In this document: in pieces, positions 44,975-53,853 of the stretch | How the letters are laid out: each line of letters starts with the position of its first letter | Position numbering within the stretch: position 1 is the first letter of the stretch | NCBI RefSeq assembly: GCF_000340375.1 | Contig: NZ_KB446649.1 | Location: 126,339 to 190,338, forward strand | Source of the DNA: Eggerthia catenaformis OT 569 = DSM 20559 | GTDB lineage: Bacteria; Bacillota_I; Bacilli_A; Erysipelotrichales; Coprobacillaceae | DNA: 64,000 nt | Direction of reading: 5' to 3' | Translations under genes and position numbers: made by a program | The notes under the pieces: generated by a model | Told to the model about the DNA's origin: nothing | The model's database searches: none | The model's input: only the letters and a program-made list of their open reading frames with translations

Positions 44975-47914
44975 TTAAGCATCAGCTAATGCCGTTGCAT
45001 CATCTAATTTGACACTTACCAGCTTAGTAACACCTTTTTGTTGCATTGTTGCACCATATAATAAATCACATTCAGCCATTGTGCCTTCTCTATGAGTTAC
45101 AACAATAAATTGGGTTTTATCTGAATATTCTTTCAAATATTTCGCAAACCTTTCAACATTAGCCGGATCAAGGGCTGCTTCAACCTCATCTAATATACAT
45201 AATGGCACAGGTCTTACTGACATAATCGCAAACAGACAGCTCAAAGCAATCAGAGCATTCTCTCCGCCCGAAAATGAATGTAGCTTAGCAGACTTCCCGG
45301 GAGGCTGAGCCTCTATTTCGATTCCGGTTTCTAAAATATCCTGTGGATCTACATAATGCAAAGAAGCATGTCCGCCGCCAAATAAGTATCTAAAAACTCT
45401 ATTGAACTCTACATTAACAGCTTCAAATGTCTTTGTAAAGCGATCAATCATAATATGATCCATATCATTAATTGCTTTTAATAAAGAATCTTTAGCTTCA
45501 ATAAGCTCTATTCTATTCTTATTCAACGATTCATAACGCTGAGATATTTCCGTATACTGATCAATAGCATCTAAATTAATATGTCCCAGCCCGGCAATTT
45601 TAATTCGTAAATCTCTTACTTTTTCTTTAGCATCTTCCGTATCCAGTCCCTCATTAACAAACTCTAAAGCATGTTCATAAGTCAGTTGATAAGAATCATT
45701 AAGACGATTTAAGGCATTCTGTATTTCTGTCTCATATTTTGTTTTATTAATTTTATTATTTGTGATAGCTTCTTCAATAATCTTAAGATGACTTCTTTCT
45801 TCTCTTAAAGTTTTGGCAATCTCATCATTCTCATTGACATAACTCATTCTTAATTCACGTTTTCCTTGAATTTGTTCCTTCAGTTGATCCCTTTCCTTCT
45901 TTGCCTTATTTAAGATTTCAAGAAGTTCATTTGATTTGCTGCCATCAGCAATTTCTTCTAATTCAACACTCTTATTAGTAAGTGCTTCATAATCACTTTT
46001 AGCTAACTGTAAATCATTTCTTTTATTTGTAACCACAATTTCCAACTGAGCAAAAGACATCTGTTTTTGCATAAACATTTGTCTTAACTCTCTAGTCATA
46101 TTTTCCTGTTTAGAAAGTTCCAACTTCTTATGATGAAGCTCCTTCTCATGATCCGTCAGTTTTTCATTCAGTCTTTCTAATTCTTTCTTACTCGCAAAAC
46201 CATCATTTTTATTCTTATAATTACCGCCAGTCAAACTTCCTCCTACATTCACAATATCTCCTGATAGTGTTACAACTTTCAATCTATAAGATGTATTCCG
46301 AGCTATTTTAACTGCATGATCTATATGATCAGCTACAATAATAGAACCTAAAAGATTAGAAACTATCTGATCTAATGAATGATCATATTCAACAAAATCA
46401 CTCATAACACCTAAATATCCCTGTGATTCTCTCGCAATCAAAGCCAGATCACCACGTATTGTTCTTCCCTTAATAACATCTAAAGGAAGAAATGTTGCTC
46501 TACCGGCCTGATTTCTTTTCAGATAGGCAATAGCTCTTTTAGCATCTTCCTGATTTCTAGTTACAATATGATTAGAAGCAGCCCCTAACGATATATGGAG
46601 TGCTGTTTCATAATTTTCTCTGGCACTGATTAAATCACCTATTGTTCCTTTAATCCCGCTTAATGTTTCTTTTGCCTGTAATACTGATCTTACACCATAA
46701 GGATAATTAGACTTAGAATCCAGTAATTCTTTTAATCTTAAAGATTCATTCCTTTCAGCATGAATCTTTAAATTTAATGTTTCTGCCTCTTCTCTTAAAA
46801 GATTTTCTTTTAATAAAGCTTCTTTTTGTTTATTTTCTAATTCTTCTTTTTCTTTCTTTACCTGCTGATACCTCTGAACACGATCATTATATTCTGAAAG
46901 TGCATCCTGAAGCGTCTCTTTCATAGAAGCAATACGTAATGCCAGATTATCTTCATTCTGATTTTCTAAAATATGTTTCCTATTCGCATCAATTTCAACC
47001 TTCTGTGTTTCCAGTTCATTCACACGATTCATGGTAGCTAAAAGCTTCCCCTGTAATTCATTAATTTCACTATCTAAAGCATACATTTTTTCTTGAATAG
47101 CTGTATTCTTGTTTTCATTTAAGATAATATTACCTTCAAGCTCTGTAGCATGAGCATAAGATTCTGTTAATTCCTGATTAAGAATTCTCAGTTTTTCATT
47201 AAGCTTTTCAATTTCTTTAACCAAAACTGTAACTTCTATTTCCTGAAGTTCTCCTGAAAGCTGAAGATACTTTTCCGCTTTCTCTTTTTGTCTTTTTAAA
47301 GGATTCAGCTGTCTCTCCAATTCACCTGTAATATCTTCTACACGTTCCAGATTTTCTGTTGTTCTGGCAAGCTTTGATACAGATTCTTTCTTCCTCGCCT
47401 TATATTTAGCGACACCTGCCGCTTCTTCAAACATACCTCTGCGATCTTCCGGCTTACTGGCAACAAATTCATTAATAGAGTTCTGAGAAATAATAGATAA
47501 TGAATCCCTTCCTAAGCCTGTATCCATAATCAATGTTGTAATGTCTTTTAAACGCACAGACTGACGATTAATAAAATACTGTGCTTCACTGCCATCTCGA
47601 TAAATGCGCCTAGTAATCTCTACTTCATGTGAATCATAATCAAGATAGTGATCTTCATTATCAAAAACCAGTGTTACCTCCGCTATATTAAGAGGCTTAC
47701 GATCCTCGCTTCCTGAAAAAATAACATCAGTCATGGTATCTCCACGCATAGCTTTAGCACTCTTTTCACCCAGCACCCATCTAATCGCATCAGTAATATT
47801 TGATTTTCCACATCCATTTGGACCTACTATTCCAATGACTCCCGGCATAAATTCAATAAAGCTTTTATCAGCAAATGATTTAAATCCTTGAAGTTCTACT
47901 CGTTTTAAATACAT
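44975..47914 (-). CDS. smc: Chromosome partition protein SMC, short-armed
   Basis: Condensin ATPase that extrudes and organises DNA loops. 979 residues: Walker A GPNGCGKS at 31-38, N-terminal coiled coil about 165-400, hinge about 403-570 (GIKGTIGDLI, LSGDIVNVGGSLTGG), C-terminal coiled coil about 575-830, then the C-motif SFSGGENALIALSCL and Walker B LCILDEVEAALDPAN. Typical Bacillota SMCs are near 1180 residues with the hinge near residue 500, so each arm is about 100 residues shorter. No break is visible. ScpA/ScpB are not in the window; rnc is not upstream. Confidence 0.96.
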   Translation of the reverse strand: MYLKRVELQGFKSFADKSFIEFMPGVIGIVGPNGCGKSNITDAIRWVLGEKSAKAMRGDTMTDVIFSGSEDRKPLNIAEVTLVFDNEDHYLDYDSHEVEITRRIYRDGSEAQYFINRQSVRLKDITTLIMDTGLGRDSLSIISQNSINEFVASKPEDRRGMFEEAAGVAKYKARKKESVSKLARTTENLERVEDITGELERQLNPLKRQKEKAEKYLQLSGELQEIEVTVLVKEIEKLNEKLRILNQELTESYAHATELEGNIILNENKNTAIQEKMYALDSEINELQGKLLATMNRVNELETQKVEIDANRKHILENQNEDNLALRIASMKETLQDALSEYNDRVQRYQQVKKEKEELENKQKEALLKENLLREEAETLNLKIHAERNESLRLKELLDSKSNYPYGVRSVLQAKETLSGIKGTIGDLISARENYETALHISLGAASNHIVTRNQEDAKRAIAYLKRNQAGRATFLPLDVIKGRTIRGDLALIARESQGYLGVMSDFVEYDHSLDQIVSNLLGSIIVADHIDHAVKIARNTSYRLKVVTLSGDIVNVGGSLTGGNYKNKNDGFASKKELERLNEKLTDHEKELHHKKLELSKQENMTRELRQMFMQKQMSFAQLEIVVTNKRNDLQLAKSDYEALTNKSVELEEIADGSKSNELLEILNKAKKERDQLKEQIQGKRELRMSYVNENDEIAKTLREERSHLKIIEEAITNNKINKTKYETEIQNALNRLNDSYQLTYEHALEFVNEGLDTEDAKEKVRDLRIKIAGLGHINLDAIDQYTEISQRYESLNKNRIELIEAKDSLLKAINDMDHIMIDRFTKTFEAVNVEFNRVFRYLFGGGHASLHYVDPQDILETGIEIEAQPPGKSAKLHSFSGGENALIALSCLFAIMSVRPVPLCILDEVEAALDPANVERFAKYLKEYSDKTQFIVVTHREGTMAECDLLYGATMQQKGVTKLVSVKLDDATALADA

Positions 47915-47923
47915 GACTTTCTC

Positions 47924-48496
47924 CTATCTTAAAATGACTTTCCCATCATTAAATCCATCCACAATAATAAGTGATTCTACCTGTAATCCTGCTTCTTCTA
48001 ATCTTTTTCTTCCTTTTTGGAACCCTTTTTCAATAACAATGCCAACACCTTCAATAACTGCTCCTGCCTGATGTGCTAAATCAGCTATTCCTAAACAGGC
48101 CTCACCATTTGCCAGAAAATCATCAATTATTAATATGTGATCCTGACTATTAAGATATTTTTTTGAAATAATACCGATATAATCTTTATCTTTAGTATAA
48201 GAATGAATAACTGTCTTATAAAAATGATTATCTATTATACGACTTTCATCCTTTTTAACAAAAACAGTCTTGCAATGATCAAAATATAAAGAAGCAATAA
48301 CTGCTAATGCTATACCGCTAGATTCTATAGTCACTATTTTATTAATAGGCTTATCTTTAAAACGTCTTTTAAATTCTTTTGCGATTTGTTCAAACAAAGC
48401 AACATCTATCTGATGATTTAAAAAAGAATCTACTTTCAGTATATCAGGTTCTATGACTATACCATCACTTAAAATACGCTTTTTTAATACTTCCAT
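47924..48496 (-). CDS. xpt: Xanthine phosphoribosyltransferase
   Basis: Salvages xanthine to XMP with PRPP. 190 residues: LSDGIVIEPDILKVDSFLNHQIDV opening split by the PRTase fold, TIESSGIALAVIAS near 57, PRPP loop ILIIDDFLANGEACLG near 124-139. In many Bacillota xpt has a purine riboswitch; here it follows the histidine kinase gene by 2 bp with no leader, so it is part of a larger transcript. Confidence 0.93.
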   Translation of the reverse strand: MEVLKKRILSDGIVIEPDILKVDSFLNHQIDVALFEQIAKEFKRRFKDKPINKIVTIESSGIALAVIASLYFDHCKTVFVKKDESRIIDNHFYKTVIHSYTKDKDYIGIISKKYLNSQDHILIIDDFLANGEACLGIADLAHQAGAVIEGVGIVIEKGFQKGRKRLEEAGLQVESLIIVDGFNDGKVILR

Positions 48497-48498
48497 AG

Positions 48499-49887
48499 TT
48501 AATCTCTCTTTATATTTAATCTCTTTCTTAATTCATTTAAAGGTTGATAAGGAATAAAAACAGTAAAGATTGTCCCTACATCCTCTTGTGATTTTACATC
48601 TAGTTTAAACTTATGTAAATCAATTATTCTTTTAACAATACTTAATCCCAAACCATTTCCTTGTACACTTCGTGATTTATCTTCCCGATAAAAGCGTTCA
48701 TAAATATGACTTAGGGCTTCCTGACTCATACCAACACCGGTATCCTCAACAGATATTTCTATTTCATTAGATTTCTTCTTAATCTCTATTGTAATAACAC
48801 CTTTAGGCTTAGTATATTTAATCGCATTAGAAATAATATTAAGCCATACCTGTTCCATTCTTGAAGAATCAGCCTCTATAAAGATATCTCCTCTTGGTCT
48901 CTTAAATTCTATTTCTATATCTTTTGCGAGTGCTTCATTATCAGTCATTTCAATAACCCTGTTGATTTGTTCTATGAGAGAATATTTCTCAATATCTAAA
49001 GTAATATCTTCTCCTTCAAGTAAAGTCAGTTGCAACATATTTTTAGAAAGAATAGAAAGTCGTTGTGAATTATGCATAATAATATCAGCATATTTTCTTC
49101 TCTGTTCACTATCAAGCTCTTCATTCTTTAAAATAGTCGCAAAACCATTAATTGCGGTTAAAGGTGTCTGAAATTCATGAGAGACATCACTAATAAACTG
49201 CTGTCTTGTTTCATCCTGCTTAGCCAGCTGAATCGCCATCTGATTAAATGATTGAGATAATCTGCCTATTTCATCCTTACCACTATAAACCACTCTTACC
49301 TTATAATTTCCTTTTATCAGCTCATTAGTTGCTTTTGTCAGTCTGGATATTGGTTTTACAATAAAATCAGATATAACCATAAATACTATAGTCCCGCCAA
49401 AAAACATAATTAGTGCTGATAAAACATAAGAATCAATAAAAAATCTTGCTGAATCGCTCATATCTTTTGTTACATTCACAATATACATCTTATTATCAGT
49501 TTTAAATGTTTTTGTATAAGAAAAAATATTCCCCTTCATACTATGCGTTTGAACAGGTCTAACATTCTTCAGTATCTTATTAACTTTTTCCTTATTTAAA
49601 GACAATATATTAGTTTTATGACCATACTGAACAATTTTATCCTGAGTAATAATCTGAAAACTGATATTAGCAGTAGAAGCATAATTATGAAGTATTTTAT
49701 CTAAATCATCGTGACTAATAAGTTTCATCAGATTACTAATATGTTCACCCGATGCTTCCAGCTCAGATAAAGCCATATTTTCAGCTGTTGTATTCCCCTT
49801 TTTTACTACAAAATATCCGGTAACAGTTAAACTAAGTATTAAAGACAACAAAAATCCTACAAACAGTTTCCCATAAACCGATTTCAT
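48499..49887 (-). CDS. Sensor histidine kinase
   Basis: Membrane sensor of 462 residues: helix near 9-29, an extracytoplasmic sensor region (about 30-155), second helix near 156-176, HAMP (FIVKPISRLTKATNELIKGN), H-box SDVSHEFQTPLTAI near 231, N-box NIISNAIKYTKPKG near 345, and G-boxes DTGVGMSQEAL and GNGLGLSIVKRI. Overlaps the response regulator by 4 bp (ATGA). The H-box resembles heme-sensing kinases but the signal is not identifiable from sequence. Confidence 0.93.
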   Translation of the reverse strand: MKSVYGKLFVGFLLSLILSLTVTGYFVVKKGNTTAENMALSELEASGEHISNLMKLISHDDLDKILHNYASTANISFQIITQDKIVQYGHKTNILSLNKEKVNKILKNVRPVQTHSMKGNIFSYTKTFKTDNKMYIVNVTKDMSDSARFFIDSYVLSALIMFFGGTIVFMVISDFIVKPISRLTKATNELIKGNYKVRVVYSGKDEIGRLSQSFNQMAIQLAKQDETRQQFISDVSHEFQTPLTAINGFATILKNEELDSEQRRKYADIIMHNSQRLSILSKNMLQLTLLEGEDITLDIEKYSLIEQINRVIEMTDNEALAKDIEIEFKRPRGDIFIEADSSRMEQVWLNIISNAIKYTKPKGVITIEIKKKSNEIEISVEDTGVGMSQEALSHIYERFYREDKSRSVQGNGLGLSIVKRIIDLHKFKLDVKSQEDVGTIFTVFIPYQPLNELRKRLNIKRD

Positions 49888-50558
49888 TCTTCAACCTCTA
49901 TCTTATATCCAAGTCCTCTTACCGTTACCACTTTAAATCCGGGTAAATATCCTAAATTCTCTCTTATTCTTTTAATATGTACATCAACTGTACGATCAAA
50001 GCCGTCATAATCCATTCCCCATATCTTTTCTATCAGCTGTTCTCTTGTAAAAATCTGATTAGGATTCTTAGCAAGCTCAAAAGCTAACTCAAACTGTTTA
50101 AGAGGTAAATGAATCTTCTGATCCTTATATCTTATTTCATATTTATCTCCATCAAATACTACATCTTTAATAGTTATTATATTTGATGAGTTAATACTAT
50201 ATCTTTTTAAAATAACCTTAATTCTGGCTAACAATTCATCAGGATCAAATGGTTTGGTAACATAATCATCAATCCCTAAACTAAATCCTCTCAGTTTATC
50301 TTTTGACTGAGATTTTGCAGTCAGCATAATAACCGGAAATTCACGATACTGTCGCATCTCTTCTACAAGCTCAAACCCATCCATACCAGGCATCATAATA
50401 TCTACTAAAGCTAAATCTATGAACTGATTCTCAATAATTTCGATAGCCTGTTCTCCATTAGCTGCCATCAGACATTCAAATCCTTCTTTATCTAAATAGA
50501 ATCTGACTAATTCACGAATATGTTCTTCATCATCTACAATCATTATTTTTGATTTCAT
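49884..50558 (-). CDS. OmpR/PhoB-family response regulator
   Basis: 224 residues: receiver domain (MIVDDEEHIRELVRFYL, phospho-acceptor Asp in LALVDIMMPGMDGFE near 53, Thr in VIMLTAKS and Lys in DDYVTKPFDPDEL near 105), then a winged-helix DNA-binding domain ending DVHIKRIRENLGYLPGFKVV. First gene of a tight run RR-HK-xpt-smc-ftsY-ylxM-ffh, so its promoter near 50560-50600 may drive the whole set. Confidence 0.95.
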   Translation of the reverse strand: MKSKIMIVDDEEHIRELVRFYLDKEGFECLMAANGEQAIEIIENQFIDLALVDIMMPGMDGFELVEEMRQYREFPVIMLTAKSQSKDKLRGFSLGIDDYVTKPFDPDELLARIKVILKRYSINSSNIITIKDVVFDGDKYEIRYKDQKIHLPLKQFELAFELAKNPNQIFTREQLIEKIWGMDYDGFDRTVDVHIKRIRENLGYLPGFKVVTVRGLGYKIEVEE

Positions 50559-50615
50559 ACCGATACCTCACTTTTTAGATTATAGCATAGAAACAGTGAT
50601 TTTTCTAATGTAAAA

Positions 50616-50634
50616 AAGCGTGATAATCACGCTT
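50616..50634 (-). terminator. nrnA terminator
   Basis: AAGCGTGA (50616-50623), 3-nt loop, TCACGCTT (50627-50634), with TTTTTTAC on the minus strand. It insulates nrnA from the response-regulator operon. Confidence 0.85.
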
Positions 50635-51565
50635 AAATTTGTGGTCCTTTAAGAACTTCTTTCAATTCTTTTAATAATAAAGGCAATTCATCCAATGATT
50701 GAAGCGTGGCTCCGCTGGCTAGAGCATGACCGCCACCATTAAACTTAGCAGCCACTTTATTAACAGGATATTGTCTGCTTCTTAAGGAAACTCTAATATT
50801 TCCTTCACTTTTATTTTCTGTTAGAGCCATATAAATCTTGTATTCTTCAATATTTCCCAACAGCTGCACATAATTGCTGCCTTCATTTCTGGTAATATTA
50901 AGATGATTTAATGTCTGATCATCTAAATAATAATAAGCAATTCCTTCATCATATATATAATGATTATAAATATATTTTGTAACATCTAATTCCTTTGCTT
51001 TTTTAACATAAATATCCCGATAAATAGCTTCTATATCAATACCTGCTTCTAATAATAAGGAAGCAGCCTGAAATGTTTTCTGAGTTGTATGGCGATATAA
51101 GAAACGATTAGAATCTCCTACAATCCCCATATAAAGACATCTTGCTGATAAGGAAGGAATAGGATAAGCTTCTTGATGCATTAATAAAGTCACAATTTCT
51201 GAACATGATGATGCTTCCGGATTCTCATATCTGATATCACCATAAGCATCTACAATAAGATGATGATCAATCTTAATAATTTCTTTACACAGATTAATAT
51301 CACCATCTATTCTTTCTCTATTAGCAGTATCCATAACAATTCCTAAACTATCTTTATAAAAAGTAAATTCAGGCACCTCATTTATATAGAGATGATAAAG
51401 ATCATCTTTAAATTCTCCTGCTAAAACTACATTCTTATCCGGAAAATATTTTTTAAGATAATAATACATGCCAACAGCACTGCCATAAGCATCTGCATCA
51501 GGATTGATATGACGATAAATAATAATATTCCGGTATTCTTTGATTTTATTAATAATAGTTTTCAT
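50633..51565 (-). CDS. nrnA: DHH-family phosphoesterase, NrnA-like
   Basis: Probably degrades short oligoribonucleotides and pAp. 310 residues: DHH domain with IYRHINPDADAYGSAVGM near 18, IVMDTANRERID near 80, KIDHHLIVDAYG near 98, and the DHHA1 domain with FNGGGHALASGATL near 274. Length and motifs match Bacillus NrnA. Single gene with its own terminator. Confidence 0.9.
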   Translation of the reverse strand: MKTIINKIKEYRNIIIYRHINPDADAYGSAVGMYYYLKKYFPDKNVVLAGEFKDDLYHLYINEVPEFTFYKDSLGIVMDTANRERIDGDINLCKEIIKIDHHLIVDAYGDIRYENPEASSCSEIVTLLMHQEAYPIPSLSARCLYMGIVGDSNRFLYRHTTQKTFQAASLLLEAGIDIEAIYRDIYVKKAKELDVTKYIYNHYIYDEGIAYYYLDDQTLNHLNITRNEGSNYVQLLGNIEEYKIYMALTENKSEGNIRVSLRSRQYPVNKVAAKFNGGGHALASGATLQSLDELPLLLKELKEVLKGPQI

Positions 51566-51638
51566 TTGTACCTCTTCTGTCTTTATAATTACTCCTAAAG
51601 AATATCATAAAATCATTAAAAACACTATGATAATAATA

Positions 51639-52438
51639 TTATTTGTTTTCTGGAGTATTCTTATGATAAATAGCTTCAAAATAATCAATAATTTCTATAT
51701 TCTTATTTCTTAAAATCTGATAAGCGATCTTAGGATTTTCAGCAAATGATGCTCCCAGAATATTTTGATAAAAGATTCCATTACTAAAGTAATAAGTACA
51801 TTCTATTTCATAAACAGTATGTAATCCCAGATGCATTGCTGAAGTTACGGGATTAATAAGTTTCATTTCTACATTTTCTAAATCATTCCAATGATAATGT
51901 AAATATGTCTCTTTTTCTTTTTTAAAAAGAATAGCTTTAACTATCTTTATCTTTCCTAATAGTCTCTATGAGCATAAGATGATATCTTCATCACATAGTT
52001 CTATATAATCCTGTTCATCGGTAAGCTGAAATAAAGCAATAAGTGAGAATACTATCCACCAGAATAATACATAAACAATAATAAAGCCTGTAAATAAATC
52101 ATATTTCGGCAATGAGATACTTATGAAAATATTTAATCAGTGATGCATATAATATAAGCGGTACATCTATCAGTAATGAATAAAGAAAACAAATAGGTAA
52201 TCTCTTCAGATAATCCCTAACGTTTGTTTTAGTACCAATAATAACAGTTTTATCTTCCATCTTAATAGATTCTATAGGCACATCAATCTCTCTTAAAAAT
52301 ATAATCTTTTCAATTAGAGTAATTACGATATCCATTCTCATCACGATATGGCTTTATAAGATCCATTTTCTCATAATATCTTAATATATAAGGACTTAGC
52401 TTTAATTTAGCTTGTACTTCTTTAATTAACATAAACAT
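51639..52438 (-). pseudogene. Broken MerR-type regulator with C-terminal membrane domain
   Basis: From 52438 the minus strand reads MFMLIKEVQAKLKLSP, then YILRYYEKMDLIKPYRDENG and YRNYSN: a clear MerR N-terminal helix-turn-helix, ending at a premature stop (52310-52312). The next frame continues LIEKIIFLREIDVPIESIKM, the second MerR helix region, then a hydrophobic stretch (LPICFLYSLLIDVPLILYASL) and stops at 52099. A third frame resumes YDLFTGFIIVYVLFWW, has an in-frame TAG at 51966-51968, and ends at 51639 with a soluble tail of about 110 codons. Two frameshifts and one stop show a decayed gene of about 265 codons. Confidence 0.8.
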
Positions 52439-52459
52439 TTTCTCCTGATTTCTATGTTA

Positions 52460-52490
52460 AGCGTAAGCCTTAAAGCTAATCTAATGTCAA
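52460..52490 (-). promoter_or_regulatory. MerR-type promoter (19-bp spacer) before the pseudogene
   Basis: TTGACA (52485-52490), 19-bp spacer, TACGCT (52460-52465) on the minus strand, with the near-palindrome AGCTTTAAGGCT within the spacer. Overlong spacer plus dyad is the hallmark of MerR-controlled promoters, so the regulator probably acted on itself. Confidence 0.5.
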
Positions 52491-52531
52491 ATAGTTTTTT
52501 TAAATATTTATTTTTAACTATTTTACCATAT

Positions 52532-52554
52532 AAAAAGACCTTAAAGGTCTTTTT
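52532..52554 (-). terminator. ackA terminator
   Basis: AAAAAGACC (52532-52540), 5-nt loop, GGTCTTTTT (52546-52554), then TATATGG on the minus strand; overlaps the ackA stop. Confidence 0.85.
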
Positions 52555-53770
52555 ACAGTTCTAATAATCTAACAGTGTCTCTAGCAATGACTACTTCTTC
52601 ATCTGTAGGTATAACATAACAGGCAATCTTTGAAGATGAGCTTGAGATCAATCCTTCACTATTACCGTGAGCATCATTAAGCTGATCATCCAAGAAAACA
52701 TTGAATGCCTTTGAACATTTATCAATAATCATTTTTCTTAGATAAGCAGCATGTTCACCTACACCGGCCGTAAATGCGATTGCATCACAACCTCCTAACT
52801 CTACATAGTATTCACCAATATATTTTGAAACAATGCGAGTATAAAGCTCACATGTAAGTGCTGCACGCTCCATCTGTTCTTTAGTAGCTTTACCATCTTT
52901 ATTGAAAAGAGCATTTTCAATATCTCTTGAATCACTTGAAATTCCTGATACGCCTTTCATTCCTGATTCATGATTATAAATATCCAGTAATTCATCAGGT
53001 GTTTTATTAAGCTTCTTGCAAAGATAAGGCATAATTGATGGATCTACTGATCCGCATCTTCCTCCCATCATAACTCCGGCTAATGGTGTAAACCCCATTG
53101 ATGTGTCAATACATTTTCCATCTTCTACAGCTGAAAGAGATGCTCCATTTCCTAAATGACAGACGATCACCTTAGAATGTTTAGGATTCCCTAAACGTTC
53201 AATAACCTGCTCAGATACATATTTATGACTTGTTCCATGAGCACCATATTTTCTTACTTTATAGTCTGTATAGTATTCATATGGCAATGGATAAAGATAT
53301 CTTTCAGGATCCATAGTCTGATGAAAAGCTGTATCAAAAGTAAAAACATGCTTAACGCCGGGCAAAGCTTTTTTAAATGCACGATAGCCGATAAGATGAG
53401 CAGGATTATGCAAAGGTGCCAATTCAGCTAATTCTTCTACTTTCCTTTCTACATCTTCATCAACAATAGCACTATCAGCAAAATAGGGTCCTCCCTGAAC
53501 AATACGATGTCCAACTGCATCTATTTCATCTAATCTGGTAACTACTTTTTCTGCTACTAATGCCTTTAGTAATAAATCAACCGCCACTCCATGATCTGTA
53601 ATCGGCTGTTGAACTTCTTTTTTATGATCATTATGCTTAATAGAAAAAGCTCCCATTTCTAATCCTATTCTTTCTACAATACCTGAACATATCACTTTTT
53701 CTTCAGGCATTTCAAACAACTGGAATTTTAATGATGAACTCCCAGCATTTACTGACATTACTTTAGTCAT
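52553..53770 (-). CDS. ackA: Acetate kinase
   Basis: Makes ATP and acetate from acetyl-phosphate. 405 residues: MSVNAGSSSLKFQLFEM opening, GHRIVQGG near 87, FDTAFHQTMDPERYLYP near 144, GAHGTSHKYVS near 175, HLGNGASLSAVEDGKCIDTSMG split near 205-225, and FTAGVGEHAAYLR near 329. A phosphotransacetylase gene is not adjacent. Own promoter and terminator. Confidence 0.97.
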   Translation of the reverse strand: MTKVMSVNAGSSSLKFQLFEMPEEKVICSGIVERIGLEMGAFSIKHNDHKKEVQQPITDHGVAVDLLLKALVAEKVVTRLDEIDAVGHRIVQGGPYFADSAIVDEDVERKVEELAELAPLHNPAHLIGYRAFKKALPGVKHVFTFDTAFHQTMDPERYLYPLPYEYYTDYKVRKYGAHGTSHKYVSEQVIERLGNPKHSKVIVCHLGNGASLSAVEDGKCIDTSMGFTPLAGVMMGGRCGSVDPSIMPYLCKKLNKTPDELLDIYNHESGMKGVSGISSDSRDIENALFNKDGKATKEQMERAALTCELYTRIVSKYIGEYYVELGGCDAIAFTAGVGEHAAYLRKMIIDKCSKAFNVFLDDQLNDAHGNSEGLISSSSSKIACYVIPTDEEVVIARDTVRLLEL

Positions 53771-53797
53771 GATTCTTCCTCCTTCGTCAACATGTTT

Positions 53798-53826
53798 ATT
53801 TTACTAGAAAGTGTTTCGTTCTTCAA
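53798..53826 (-). promoter_or_regulatory. Probable ackA promoter
   Basis: TTGAAG (53821-53826), 17-bp spacer, TAAAAT (53798-53803) on the minus strand, upstream of GGAGGAAG and the ATG. Confidence 0.5.
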
Positions 53827-53853
53827 CTTCTTTTTGTAAGTGTTTCCAGTTCT

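Noticed and set aside
47900-48560. Purine riboswitch expected upstream of xpt
   Set aside because: xpt starts 2 bp after the histidine kinase stop, leaving no space for an aptamer.
48499-50558. Heme-sensing HssRS assignment for the two-component system
   Set aside because: The H-box resembles HssS, but no heme exporter gene is adjacent and the sensor region is not diagnostic.
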